DNA of 64,000 nt from Metabacillus sp. KUDC1714 (GTDB lineage Bacteria > Bacillota > Bacilli > Bacillales > Bacillaceae), in assembly GCF_014217835.1 (NCBI RefSeq), contig NZ_CP055263.1, forward strand, positions 3,351,501 to 3,415,500, written 5' to 3'. Shown one piece after another: positions 33,966 through 42,998 of the stretch (positions are counted from its first letter, which is position 1; each line of letters begins with the position of its first letter). Under the pieces are notes generated by a model, which saw only the letters and a program-made list of their open reading frames with translations, did no database searches and was not told the origin of the DNA. A program made the position numbers and the translations under genes.

Positions 33966-34985
33966 ATGAATAAATTAAATATTGGTTTAATAGGTGCTGG
34001 AAGAATGGGAGCTTTTCATGGTGAGACGATTGCTCAACGCTTACCTCAAGCAAACTTGTATGCGGTTGCAGATCCTGTACCTGGTGCTGCTAAAGGATTA
34101 ATAAGTCAATTAGATGTAAATGCAAAAGCTTACACAGATCCGATGGAATTAATTCAGGATCCGTGCATAGATGCTGTGGTGATTGCTTCACCAGCGCGTA
34201 CACATGCAAGTAATGTTCTTGCTGCTATTAAACAAGGTAAAGCAGTATTCTGTGAAAAACCTATGGCTGTTAATTTGAAAGAAGCAAATGAGATTGTTCA
34301 TGCGAGTGATGAAAGTAACATTTTAGTTCAAGTTGGTTTTAATAGAAGATTTGAAAAAGGATTTTATTCTGCTCATACAGAAATTGCATCTGGTAAGATC
34401 GGCACACCACAATTAATGAAATCAACAACGAGAGATCCTAAGTTAAATAGAGCTGAATCTATTCCAGAATGGACGATCTTTTTAGAAACATTAATTCATG
34501 ACTTTGATACACTAATGTATTTAAATCCTGGTGCAAAGCCTGTTGAAGTCTATGCGATTGCAGATGCATTAATTCGACCTGACCTAAAAGATAGTGGTTT
34601 ATTAGATACTGCTGTTGTAACTGTAAAATTTGATAATGGTACTATTGCAACTGCAGAAGCGAATTTCCAGGCTGTATATGGTTATGACGTTAGAGCAGAG
34701 GTTTTCGGATCAGAAGGTATGATTACTGCTGGAGGAATCCGTGAATCAAGTATGACGAGATATAACCATAATGGGGTAAGTTTTGATACCTGCCGTTACG
34801 ATCAAGATTTATTGTTTGATGCTTACGTTGGTGAATTAAGAAGCTTTGTAGATTGTGTGATTCATAATAAACCATCATTAGCAACTGCTAATGATGCTCG
34901 ATATGCTTTGAAAATCGCGCTAGCTAGTATTGAATCTGTGAAAAGTAACCTGCCAATTAAACTTGACCAACACGTATTAATTTAA
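33966..34985 (+). CDS. IolG-like inositol/sugar dehydrogenase (Gfo/Idh/MocA)
   Basis: NAD-dependent dehydrogenase (339 aa). The N-terminal GLIGAGRMGAFHGE is a standard Rossmann loop, CEKPM holds K98, and QVGFNRRFEKG at about residue 122 is as in inositol 2-dehydrogenases. The third catalytic motif reads ETLIHDFD (E174, H178), where B. subtilis IolG has DTLVHEID; the aspartate is thus replaced by glutamate. myo- or scyllo-Inositol or a similar polyol or sugar is the likely substrate. TCAGGAGG precedes the ATG. Controlled by a promoter with two palindromic operators. Confidence 0.9.
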   Translation: MNKLNIGLIGAGRMGAFHGETIAQRLPQANLYAVADPVPGAAKGLISQLDVNAKAYTDPMELIQDPCIDAVVIASPARTHASNVLAAIKQGKAVFCEKPMAVNLKEANEIVHASDESNILVQVGFNRRFEKGFYSAHTEIASGKIGTPQLMKSTTRDPKLNRAESIPEWTIFLETLIHDFDTLMYLNPGAKPVEVYAIADALIRPDLKDSGLLDTAVVTVKFDNGTIATAEANFQAVYGYDVRAEVFGSEGMITAGGIRESSMTRYNHNGVSFDTCRYDQDLLFDAYVGELRSFVDCVIHNKPSLATANDARYALKIALASIESVKSNLPIKLDQHVLI

Positions 34986-35031
34986 TCGAATATAGAATGC
35001 TTTACTGAAATATGTGAGTAGGATTCATTTG

Positions 35032-35053
35032 AAGGGGGATGAATCCCCCTTTT
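35032..35053 (+). terminator. Hairpin terminator after IolG-like gene
   Basis: AAGGGGGAT pairs with ATCCCCCTT around GA and is followed by TT and then AAATAAA. A short, strong stem; probably a partial terminator, because the next gene appears functionally linked. Confidence 0.6.
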
Positions 35054-35141
35054 AAATAAAAATAGCAACATTACTTATACATATGTCTATATGCTAAAAC
35101 CAAAAAATATCATTAACGATTAAATACATGGAGGGAAGAAA

Positions 35142-35969
35142 ATGAATAGGGATTATGGTCTTTGTCTATGGACTTTTGGAGATATATCATTGGAAGAGAA
35201 ATGCAAACTAGCAAAGGAAATTGGTGTAGATGGAGTTGAGGTTCAAGGAGATTTATCACAAAATCCTGCTATTTTGCAAGCAATTTTAAATAAATATGAT
35301 TTAAAAGTATTATCAGTGACTCCAGATAATGTGGATATTTCAAGTGCTGATGAAAAGGTACGTTCTAGAGCGGTTCAATATTTTCTAGACTTATTAGACT
35401 GGGCACAAGAATTGGGTGCAAAAAGAATTTGTTTACATGGAGATGTTGGGAAAACGCAGGGTAGTGGGGATTTATTGAAAGATTGGGAGTTGCTTGTGAA
35501 TAGCTCGAAAGTGGTAGTGCGTAAAGCTGATGAACTTGGTCTCGAAGTTGTGTTTGAAGTACTTAATCGTTATGAGAATCATCAAATTGTAACTTCAAAA
35601 GAAGCATTACGCCTAATTGATGAAGTTGGAAGTGAAAACATTAAGGTACTATTAGATGCTTATCACATGAATATTGAGGAAGCTTGTCCTATTCAGGCTC
35701 TTAAAGATGCTGGGGGAAAGTTAGGTGTTTATCATATTGCTGATTCAAATAGACAAGGTGTAGGTGACGGACATTCTGATCTAGAAGGTCAAATTACAGC
35801 ATTACATGAATTTGGCTATGAAGGACCAATTATTATGGAAATGGTTGCTGCAGGACCAAATCCATTCACACCGGTTAAGGATGGAAACTATTTAGATATA
35901 GTTGTAAGTTACTATAAGGAATCTCTAAAACAACTAAGAGAATGGGATGCGGTTAAAGTTAATGTATAA
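35142..35969 (+). CDS. Ketose 3-epimerase-like TIM-barrel protein
   Basis: Sugar epimerase-family protein (275 aa). The metal-binding residues of the tagatose/psicose 3-epimerase group appear as VVFEVLNRYENH (E at ~142), VLLDAYHMNIEE (~172), YHIADSNRQGVGDGHSD (~197) and IIMEMVA (~239). LLDAYHMNIEE in particular matches this group, so C3 epimerisation of a ketose or keto-inositol is the favoured role. It lies between a dehydrogenase that could make the keto compound and a XylE-like porter. GGAGGG precedes the ATG. Confidence 0.88.
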   Translation: MNRDYGLCLWTFGDISLEEKCKLAKEIGVDGVEVQGDLSQNPAILQAILNKYDLKVLSVTPDNVDISSADEKVRSRAVQYFLDLLDWAQELGAKRICLHGDVGKTQGSGDLLKDWELLVNSSKVVVRKADELGLEVVFEVLNRYENHQIVTSKEALRLIDEVGSENIKVLLDAYHMNIEEACPIQALKDAGGKLGVYHIADSNRQGVGDGHSDLEGQITALHEFGYEGPIIMEMVAAGPNPFTPVKDGNYLDIVVSYYKESLKQLREWDAVKVNV

Positions 35970-36057
35970 GAAAATCTAACTTCTTAAAGGTCGGTTGTGT
36001 TAAAAGCAAGTGGTTAGATTGAAAGACGTAGATTGATTGGTTTATATATATTGTCAA

Positions 36058-36072
36058 TTGTAAGCGCTTGTA
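36058..36072 (+). promoter_or_regulatory. cre-like/LacI-like site upstream of XylE-like gene
   Basis: TTGTAAGCGCTTGTA matches WTGNAANCGNWNNCW at all fixed positions but one, and has a GTAAGCGCTT core typical of CcpA or other LacI-family sites. Confidence 0.4.
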
Positions 36073-36087
36073 AAAGGTGTATGCTTA

Positions 36088-36127
36088 AACAAGCCAACGC
36101 AGCATTATATCTAGGGGTTGGCTTGTT
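36088..36127 (+). promoter_or_regulatory. Hairpin in leader of XylE-like gene
   Basis: AACAAGCCAAC pairs perfectly with GTTGGCTTGTT across 18 bases, followed by ACAAATAA. Lacking a T-run, it may be a terminator of the upstream unit with low efficiency or a leader structure. Confidence 0.5.
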
Positions 36128-36200
36128 ACAAATAATATCTAGAAAATTATCTAGAAATATTTTATTTAAGTAAATCGATCATGAAAGGAATCCCATAAAA

Positions 36201-37631
36201 ATGAAGCAAAGTACGAGATTTATTATATTTCTGTCTGTAGTTGCTGCGCTAGGTGGACTTTTATTTGGTTACGATACAGCCGTGATATCAGGTGCAGAAC
36301 AATCATTACAGGTGTATTTTATAGATAATCTTGGTTTAAGTACAATATTCCATGGATTAACGGTATCTAGTGCACTTATTGGTTGTGTTATAGGTGGATT
36401 AATCAGCGGTGTGCTTTCTAATGGAATAGGTCGTAGAAACTCTCTTCTAGTTGCAGCTGTTTTATTTTTTATTTCCGCGGTACTTTCTGGATATCCTGAA
36501 TTCTTATTCTTTACAAAAGGTGAGCCAACGATTGGTCTTTTCATTATGTTTAACATCTATAGAATTATTGGTGGTATAGGTGTTGGTTTGGCTTCAGGAT
36601 TAGGGCCATTGTATATTAGCGAAACGTCTCCTGCAAATATTAGAGGGAAATTAGTAACTCTAAATAATCTAGCCATTATATTTGGAATGTTGGCTGTTTA
36701 CTTTGTTAACTGGAGAATTGCAGCAGGGCAGAGTCTAAGTTGGATTCACGATATCGGTTGGAGATACATGTTTGCTTCCGAAGCAATTCCAGCAATATTA
36801 TTCTTTGGCCTTCTATTTCTAGTGCCAGAAACTCCTCGTTATTTAATATCGAAAAATAAAGATAAAGAAGCAATGAAAATCTTAACGAAAGTTAATGGAT
36901 CAGAAAAAGTAGCAAAAGAAATTTATCAAGAGATAAAACAGACGCTGGACACTCCTAACTCACCTAAAGCGGGTATCTTTTCATATGGAAAGATGGTCAT
37001 TATTGTAGGGGTTTTATTAGCTGCAGCGCAACAGTTTGTAGGGATTAATGTAATTCTCTATTATGCACCACGTATATTCGCTAATATGGGAGCAAGTGCA
37101 GATAGCTCCATGCTTCAAACGATACTAATTGGGGTTGTAAATTTTATTTTTGTATTAATAGCACTAATACTTGTAGAGAAGTGGGGAAGAAAGCCCTTAC
37201 TTCTACTAGGATCAGTTGGTATGGCTGTTGGAATGTTTGGAGTAGCTACTTTATCGTTCGTTGATTCTATGGGGTTAGGTGCTTTACTATTCATTTTAGT
37301 ATATGTAGCTTTTTATAATTTATCTTTTGGTCCGCTTGTGTGGGTACTAGCTGCTGAGATTTTCCCTAATAAAATAAGAAGTCAAGTGATGGCTATAACA
37401 GTTGTTGCTAACTGGGGAAGTAATTTATTGATATCAGCGACATTCCCTTCTTTACTGGAAATAAGTGCTGGAATGGCTTATAGCTTTTATGGTGTAATGT
37501 GTATTCTTTCGTTCATTTTTGTATGGAAGTTAGTTCCTGAAACAAAAGGACAAACACTTGAAGAGATTGAAACACATTGGAAACCAAAAGAAGTGGCTTC
37601 TAATTTAAGTCAAAGAAAAATAGATTTATAG
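36201..37631 (+). CDS. XylE-like sugar:proton symporter (MFS)
   Basis: Twelve-TM sugar porter (476 aa) with strong overall likeness to E. coli XylE: LGGLLFGYDTAVISGAEQSL, YRIIGGIGVGLASGLGPLYI, GWRYMFASEAIPA, QQFVGINVILYYAP and FVWKLVPETKGQTLEEIE. Of the xylose-contacting residues known in XylE, the TM7 QQ...N and the TM10 Trp are retained. The TM5 FNQFAIIFGQ region reads LNNLAIIFGM, and the TM11 AAQW reads VANW, so two pocket glutamines appear as Asn. A hexose, pentose or inositol other than xylose is therefore likely. It ends the third cassette. GAAAGGAA precedes the ATG. Confidence 0.9.
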   Translation: MKQSTRFIIFLSVVAALGGLLFGYDTAVISGAEQSLQVYFIDNLGLSTIFHGLTVSSALIGCVIGGLISGVLSNGIGRRNSLLVAAVLFFISAVLSGYPEFLFFTKGEPTIGLFIMFNIYRIIGGIGVGLASGLGPLYISETSPANIRGKLVTLNNLAIIFGMLAVYFVNWRIAAGQSLSWIHDIGWRYMFASEAIPAILFFGLLFLVPETPRYLISKNKDKEAMKILTKVNGSEKVAKEIYQEIKQTLDTPNSPKAGIFSYGKMVIIVGVLLAAAQQFVGINVILYYAPRIFANMGASADSSMLQTILIGVVNFIFVLIALILVEKWGRKPLLLLGSVGMAVGMFGVATLSFVDSMGLGALLFILVYVAFYNLSFGPLVWVLAAEIFPNKIRSQVMAITVVANWGSNLLISATFPSLLEISAGMAYSFYGVMCILSFIFVWKLVPETKGQTLEEIETHWKPKEVASNLSQRKIDL

Positions 37632-37676
37632 ACTTTATTTTATCACGTTGATAATACCATCAATTTCTTTTCTTAT

Positions 37677-37753
37677 TAAAGGAGGTGATTAGGTAATTAT
37701 TGAAAACGTTATTAAAAAACTATGAAAGAAAATTAGTTGGACGTAAAAGTTAA
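37677..37753 (+). other. Near-perfect ribosome site with only a 17-codon frame
   Basis: AAAGGAGGTGATT (37678-37690) is a full anti-16S match. The only frame after it starts at TTG 37700 and encodes 17 residues rich in Lys and Leu (ending VGRKS) before a stop at 37753. It may be a short leader peptide, the stump of a lost gene, or chance. Otherwise the 307-base gap holds no gene apart from operator O3. Confidence 0.3.
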
Positions 37754-37850
37754 TCCTGTAAAGTCATGAGATTAAGTGTGTATAGGGTGTTGTGAGCGAT
37801 CGTTTAAAATACTAGTTCGATCCTATTTTAAGAGAAATAGTTACAAAAGC

Positions 37851-37868
37851 TAGAAAATCCCTTTCCTA
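37851..37868. promoter_or_regulatory. LacI-type operator O3, before the LacI gene
   Basis: TAGAAAATCCCTTTCCTA keeps one perfect half-site (CTTTCCTA) and most of the other half of operators O1 and O2 (14 of 18 bases match TAGGAAAGTACTTTCCTA). Its place 70 bases before the LacI start suggests autoregulation. Confidence 0.5.
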
Positions 37869-37938
37869 ATATTTTTAATCTACCTAAAAGTTGATTAAAA
37901 TATATGTGTAGGTTCCAAAGGGGAAGGAGAAAGAATAA

Positions 37939-38943
37939 ATGAAACAACCAACTATCTATGATGTTGCAAAAGAAGCAGGGGTTGCTATTTCTACAGTTTC
38001 AAAAGTGTTAAATAATACAGGAAGTATTGGAGCAAAAACAAGAAAAAAAGTTGAAGAGACAATGCAGAAATTAAATTATCAACCTAGTGTTGCAGCATCA
38101 GTCAAAAAACGAATTCAAACAATAGGACTTCTAATTCCGAATATTGCAGACCCTTTCATGGCAGAAATTGCAAGAACAATTGAGGATCATGGGAGGAAGT
38201 TTGGTTTTAGTCTAATGATATGTAGTACTGATAATGATTTGGATAAGGAAATTGAATATGTCTCAATTTTAAAGCAAAAATATATTGATGGAATTATTAT
38301 TGCTACCGGATTAAAAAATACAGTGGCGCTAAAAGAATTAATTAATAGTGAAATCCCAGTAGCTTTGCTAGCGAGGGAGGTACCATCACTAGCAGTTAAT
38401 ACGGTGGTCGTAAATGACTTTTTAGGAGCATTCGAAGCTACTTCGTATCTAATAAAACTAGGACATCAAAAAATTGCCATGGTCACTGAAGATATCTATT
38501 TTCCTGTAACTAAATCTAGACTTGATGGATACAAACAGGCTCTTGAACAAGCAGGCATAAATTATAATGAAAATTTAGTTACGATAAATAATACTAGCTT
38601 TACGGATGCTTTAGATTCAACGGTTAAACTATTGAATTTACCGGAACCTCCAACAGCCATTTTCGCATCAACTGAACCTCTTGCAATTGGAGCAATGCAA
38701 GGTGCTCGTGAATCTGGCTTTGATATTCCAAAGGATATTTCTATAGTAGGATTTGACAATTCAATTCTTGCTGAAATGTGCTATCCACAGTTAACGACTG
38801 TGTCGCAGCCAATACAAGAAATGGGTAAGAAAATAATTGAATTATTAGTTGAAGAGATAAAGGATCCAAAAAAATTAAAACAACGAATTGTTATGTCACC
38901 AGAACTAGTCATTCGAAGAACTGCAAGTGAAATGAACAACTAG
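37939..38943 (+). CDS. LacI-family transcriptional regulator
   Basis: Regulator of 334 aa. The N-terminal HTH and hinge, residues 3-60, read PTIYDVAKEAGVAISTVSKV and NYQPSVAASVKKR; the periplasmic-binding-like sensor follows (TIGLLIPNIADPFMAEIART, ISIVGFDNSILAEM). It lies between the third cassette and the Rbs-type transporter and probably controls both. Palindromes with the AGGAAAG/CTTTCCT arms before the IolG-like gene and a degenerate one before this gene are its likely sites. AAGGGGAAGGAG precedes the ATG. Effector probably a sugar or inositol. Confidence 0.93.
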   Translation: MKQPTIYDVAKEAGVAISTVSKVLNNTGSIGAKTRKKVEETMQKLNYQPSVAASVKKRIQTIGLLIPNIADPFMAEIARTIEDHGRKFGFSLMICSTDNDLDKEIEYVSILKQKYIDGIIIATGLKNTVALKELINSEIPVALLAREVPSLAVNTVVVNDFLGAFEATSYLIKLGHQKIAMVTEDIYFPVTKSRLDGYKQALEQAGINYNENLVTINNTSFTDALDSTVKLLNLPEPPTAIFASTEPLAIGAMQGARESGFDIPKDISIVGFDNSILAEMCYPQLTTVSQPIQEMGKKIIELLVEEIKDPKKLKQRIVMSPELVIRRTASEMNN

Positions 38944-38951
38944 AACTAAAT

Positions 38952-39000
38952 CCGAGATACGATAACTAAGAACATAAGAAAAGCTTATTTAGTGTCTCGG
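38952..39000 (+). terminator. Possible terminator after LacI gene
   Basis: CCGAGATAC and GTGTCTCGG arms, with AACTAAG opposite CTTATTT inside, followed by TAATTTATTTG. Weak T-run. Confidence 0.5.
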
Positions 39001-39019
39001 TAATTTATTTGTCTACTTT

Positions 39020-39034
39020 TTGTAAGCGTATTCT
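39020..39034 (+). promoter_or_regulatory. cre site upstream of Rbs-type transporter operon
   Basis: TTGTAAGCGTATTCT matches WTGNAANCGNWNNCW at every fixed position and lies 67 bases before the ATPase start. Suggests CcpA control. Confidence 0.5.
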
Positions 39035-39100
39035 CTCAGAGAACTTCTGATCTAAATAAGAGCAACTAAGAGAAGTTGATTAATTGAAAGGGGGTTAGTT

Positions 39101-40594
39101 ATGACAGAGTTACTTAGGCTTGAAAATATTTGTAAGGGCTTTTCTGGTATTCCCGTATTAAAGAATATTGATTTAGATGTAAGAGCAGGAGAGGTACATG
39201 TCCTACTTGGAGAAAATGGTGCAGGCAAATCTACTATGATAAAAATCATGACAGGTTCCTATATAAAGGATGAAGGTGAAATGTTTTGGGAAGGAAAGAA
39301 AGTGAATATTCAAAATCCCTCTGATGCAATGAAGCTTGGAATTGCAACAATTTATCAAGAGCTGAACCTAATTCCAGAGCTCCCAGTCTATGAAAATATT
39401 TTTCTTGGAAGAGAGCTAAAAAGGAATGGAAAGTATTCTTTTCTCAATAAGAAAGAAATGATTAGAAGATCTAAAGAATATCTAAAGCGCTTGGGTCAAG
39501 AAATATCACCAGAAGCATTAGTTTCATCTTTAGGGGTGGGGCAACAACAATTAGTCGAAATTGCTAAAGCACTTACTATTGATACAAAGTTAATTATTAT
39601 GGATGAACCTACATCGAGTTTAAGTGGTTCAGAGGCTCAACAGCTTTTAAAAACAATTATAGAATTAAGAAAACAAGGTATTGCAATCGTTTACATTTCA
39701 CATCGATTAGAGGAACTGAAACAAATTGGTGATCGGATTACAATTTTAAGAGATGGTAATGCCATTGACACTTTGGAAGTAAAAGAAACGAGTACCGACA
39801 AAATGGTTCAATTAATGGTTGGAAGAAAATTAAAGGATAAATTCCCGAAAGAATCATTCAAATTGGGAGAGGAAGGCCTAACAGTAGAAAATTTACGTTT
39901 AAAAGGAGGGATAAATAATGTAAGTTTTACTGCTTATCAAGGGCAGATATTAGGGATATCAGGATTAGTAGGTGCTGGACGTACAGAAGTTGCTAGAGGG
40001 ATTTTTGGAGTTGATCCGGTAGAATCAGGTAAAGTTTTTGTCTTTGGTAAAGAAGTGAAAATTAAATCACCGAAAGATGCGATTCAAGCAGGATTAGCTT
40101 TTATTACGGAAAATCGAAAAACGGAAGGACTTATTTTAGATGAGTCATTAAAAAACAATATGTCAATTGCCAGCTTGAAAAATTATAAAAAGGGTCCATT
40201 TATTCAATGGGAACAAATTAAGAAAAGTTCAGAGAATTACATTCAAGAGCTACAAATTCGACCATCCAATACTGAAAAACATGCTAGGAATTTAAGTGGT
40301 GGGAACCAGCAAAAGGTTGTTATTGCAAAATGGTTGGCAACTCAAGCAAAAATATTTATTTTTGACGAACCTACTAGGGGAATAGATGTTGGGGCCAAGG
40401 TTGAAGTGTACCGTTTAATTAATTCGTTAGTGAGTGACGGAGCGGTAGTCATTATAATTTCTTCTGAGTTGCCTGAGATTCTTGGTATATGTGATCGAGT
40501 GTTAGTAATGAATGAAGGGGAAATTACTGCTGATCTACTGAAGGAAGAAGCGAACCAAGAAGTAATAATGAAAGCTGCTACAGGGGGGATGTAA
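39101..40594 (+). CDS. Ribose-type (CUT2) ABC transporter ATPase, RbsA/MglA-like
   Basis: Cytoplasmic ATPase (497 aa) with two fused ABC domains. The first has Walker A GENGAGKST at residues 37-45, signature LGVGQQQ and Walker B IIMDEPTSS. The second has a degenerate Walker A region (GLVGAGRTEVARGI), as usual in this family, signature LSGGNQQK and FDEPTRGID. It powers import of a monosaccharide or polyol with the permease (starting 2 bases after this gene ends) and the lipoprotein at 41729. The regulator and enzymes upstream suggest an inositol or hexose. GGGGG precedes the ATG. Confidence 0.95.
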   Translation: MTELLRLENICKGFSGIPVLKNIDLDVRAGEVHVLLGENGAGKSTMIKIMTGSYIKDEGEMFWEGKKVNIQNPSDAMKLGIATIYQELNLIPELPVYENIFLGRELKRNGKYSFLNKKEMIRRSKEYLKRLGQEISPEALVSSLGVGQQQLVEIAKALTIDTKLIIMDEPTSSLSGSEAQQLLKTIIELRKQGIAIVYISHRLEELKQIGDRITILRDGNAIDTLEVKETSTDKMVQLMVGRKLKDKFPKESFKLGEEGLTVENLRLKGGINNVSFTAYQGQILGISGLVGAGRTEVARGIFGVDPVESGKVFVFGKEVKIKSPKDAIQAGLAFITENRKTEGLILDESLKNNMSIASLKNYKKGPFIQWEQIKKSSENYIQELQIRPSNTEKHARNLSGGNQQKVVIAKWLATQAKIFIFDEPTRGIDVGAKVEVYRLINSLVSDGAVVIIISSELPEILGICDRVLVMNEGEITADLLKEEANQEVIMKAATGGM

Positions 40595-40595
40595 C

Positions 40596-41585
40596 ATGTC
40601 AGGAATAGTGTTAGAAAAAAAGAATGCTAGTACAGGAATGACGAAAAAAGAATTTATTAGTAAGTTCGGTTCTTTATTGGGATTGGTTTTGTTAGTCATA
40701 ACATTGTCACTTCTAAATGCTCAGTTTTTTACGGTTAATAATTTTATGAATATCGCTAATCAGACCTCTATTAACGCTTTATTGGCTTTAGGAGTGTTGC
40801 TTCCTATTTTAACAGCAGGTATCGATTTGTCTATCGGAGCAATTTTGGCCATTTCGATTATGATGATGGGGGTTGTAACTGTCAATTTTGGAGCAAATCC
40901 TTTTGTAGGTATCTTGGTTTGCTTAGTAACTGGAGCTTTTTTTGGTCTAGTAAACGGACTCTTGTTAACCAAGCTTCGACTTCCGCATCCATTTATTTCA
41001 ACTTTAGGAACAATGAATATAGCTCGAGGACTTGCCCTAATTGTTACAGGAGCGGCCCCTATCGCAGGATTTCCAGTGTTTATACAGTATTTTGGAAGTG
41101 GAAACATTGCAGGGACAGTGCCATTTAGTTTTATACTTGTGCTAATCATGGCGGTATTAATCCATATCTTTTTAAACCGAACTATGACAGGGCGCTATAT
41201 CTATGCAATCGGAGGTAACAAAGAAGCCGCACGTCTGTCAGGTATCAATGTCAATAAAGTTCTTGTACTCGTTTATGTATTGAGTGGATTAATGGCAGGA
41301 TTAGCTGGATTGGTAATGGTAGGTCGTGTAAATTCGGCATTTCCATTAGCTGGAATGGGCTATGAATTAGATGCAATTGCTGCAGTTATCATTGGTGGAG
41401 CTAGTTTATTTGGTGGTGTAGGAACTGTATGGGGCACGTTGATCGGAGCCTTAATAATTGCGGTCTTACGTAACGGTCTAAACTTGATCGGAGTACCTGC
41501 AGATTTACAATTAGCCTTTATCGGTTTTGTTATCATTGCAGCTGTTTATGTCGACGTTTTAAGGCAAAAACCAAATAAAAATTAA
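40596..41585 (+). CDS. Ribose-type (CUT2) ABC transporter permease, RbsC-like
   Basis: Membrane subunit (329 aa) with 8-10 hydrophobic segments. INALLALGVLLPILTAGIDL, the family loop GRYIYAIGGNKEAARLSGIN at about residues 200-219, and FGGVGTVWGTLIGALIIAVL near the C-terminus are characteristic of RbsC-type permeases. It follows the ATPase gene with a one-base gap, which indicates translational coupling. One permease gene only, so the transporter should contain a homodimer. Confidence 0.95.
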   Translation: MSGIVLEKKNASTGMTKKEFISKFGSLLGLVLLVITLSLLNAQFFTVNNFMNIANQTSINALLALGVLLPILTAGIDLSIGAILAISIMMMGVVTVNFGANPFVGILVCLVTGAFFGLVNGLLLTKLRLPHPFISTLGTMNIARGLALIVTGAAPIAGFPVFIQYFGSGNIAGTVPFSFILVLIMAVLIHIFLNRTMTGRYIYAIGGNKEAARLSGINVNKVLVLVYVLSGLMAGLAGLVMVGRVNSAFPLAGMGYELDAIAAVIIGGASLFGGVGTVWGTLIGALIIAVLRNGLNLIGVPADLQLAFIGFVIIAAVYVDVLRQKPNKN

Positions 41586-41728
41586 GATTATAGTTTTAAG
41601 TTAGCAGTTACGATAATAAAGAGCGTAATTGGGAAAAGAGAGATATTGTAAATATAAATAACTGAAAATTCAGACTTCTAATCAACATGGATTAAATTAA
41701 TAAATTATAATAATTTAGGAGGATATCA

Positions 41729-42706
41729 ATGAAAAAACATTTTTTATTTCAAATAATCGTATTAATAATGTTGTTGTGCACATTGGTTGGTTGCAACACA
41801 AATAATACAACAAGTGAATCTGCAGATACGTCTTCTAATGAGGAAAAACCAAAAGTGGTCGTTGTTTTACAATCTTTAACAAGTGAATACTGGAATTTTG
41901 TTCAAGCGGGGGCAAAGCAGGCATTTAAAGATTTTAATGTTGATGGAACAATATTAGGACCTTCATCAGAATCTCAAGTTATGGAACAAATAAATATGAT
42001 GCAGGATGCTTTGACAAAAGGACCAGATGCTTTAGTTGTCTCAGCTACTCAACCAGAAACTGCAATTCCAACATTTAATCAATATAAGGAAAGTGATATC
42101 CCTGTCCTTCTTATCAACCAAGATGTAGATTGGGACAACAAAGTTACTTTTATTGGTACTGATAATTTCACTGCTGGGAAAAAGGGAGGGGAGTTATTAG
42201 CATCAATGCTTCAAAAAGGGGATAAAGTTGCCCTAATTGGTGGAGTATTAGGAAGTCAAACTCATAGAGATCGCCTTGATGGTGCGAAAGAAGCATTAGT
42301 TGCCGCTGGTATGGAAGTTGTTGCTGAACAACCTGCTGATAGTGACAAAAGTAAAGCAATGAACGTAATGGAAAATATCATTGAAAGTAATACAGGTTTA
42401 AAAGGTGTATTTGTAAGTAGTGATGATATGGCAATGGGAGCTTCAAGAGGTGTACAGAATAAAGGAGCAGATGTTCAGGTTGTTGGATTGGATGGTACGG
42501 TTGAATCGCTTGAATCAGTTATTAAAGATAATACAGTTGGTACGGTTGCACAAAATCCTTATGATATGGGATATAAGGGAGTAGAAAATGCAATTAAAGC
42601 CATCAAAGGTGATAGTGTCGAAAAAAGAATTGATACAGGTGCAGAGGTTATTACTAAAGAGAATGCTCAAGAGAGACTTGATTTCTTAAAAAGTATTTCG
42701 GAATAG
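41729..42706 (+). CDS. Ribose-type sugar-binding lipoprotein, RbsB-like
   Basis: Periplasmic-binding-protein type I (325 aa), lipid-anchored through C22 in lipobox LVGC. KPKVVVVLQSLTSEYWNFVQ begins the mature fold; ALVVSATQPETAIPTFNQYK and VFVSSDDMAMGASRGVQ are standard for this group, which binds ribose, galactose, inositol or rhamnose. It ends the CUT2 transporter operon and is followed by a strong terminator. TAGGAGG precedes the ATG. Ligand undetermined. Confidence 0.94.
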   Translation: MKKHFLFQIIVLIMLLCTLVGCNTNNTTSESADTSSNEEKPKVVVVLQSLTSEYWNFVQAGAKQAFKDFNVDGTILGPSSESQVMEQINMMQDALTKGPDALVVSATQPETAIPTFNQYKESDIPVLLINQDVDWDNKVTFIGTDNFTAGKKGGELLASMLQKGDKVALIGGVLGSQTHRDRLDGAKEALVAAGMEVVAEQPADSDKSKAMNVMENIIESNTGLKGVFVSSDDMAMGASRGVQNKGADVQVVGLDGTVESLESVIKDNTVGTVAQNPYDMGYKGVENAIKAIKGDSVEKRIDTGAEVITKENAQERLDFLKSISE

Positions 42707-42768
42707 TAGATATCTAGTAACTTTGTATTCACAAGTAAAGAGATCGAATCTCTCTTTAGATCATCATA

Positions 42769-42807
42769 AAAAGTCCTTGGTATTACTCAAATACTAAGGA
42801 CTTTTTA
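42769..42807 (+). terminator. Terminator of CUT2 transporter operon
   Basis: AAAGTCCTTGGTATT pairs with ATACTAAGGACTTT (one mismatch) and is followed by TTATATT. Confidence 0.85.
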
Positions 42808-42998
42808 TATTACCGTGAATTAGGTTTATAGTTTTTAATCCAAAAACAAAGCTTCAATTTTCTAGTGCAAATTAATTAAAAATCAACCAAATTTTATAAC
42901 ATGCACCATTTTCAGTCTGTGAAGTAAGAGTTAATGATATTATAATAAAATGTGATAAATATATTGGGTAATAGTTCCAAAAAGGTAGGAGATATTTT

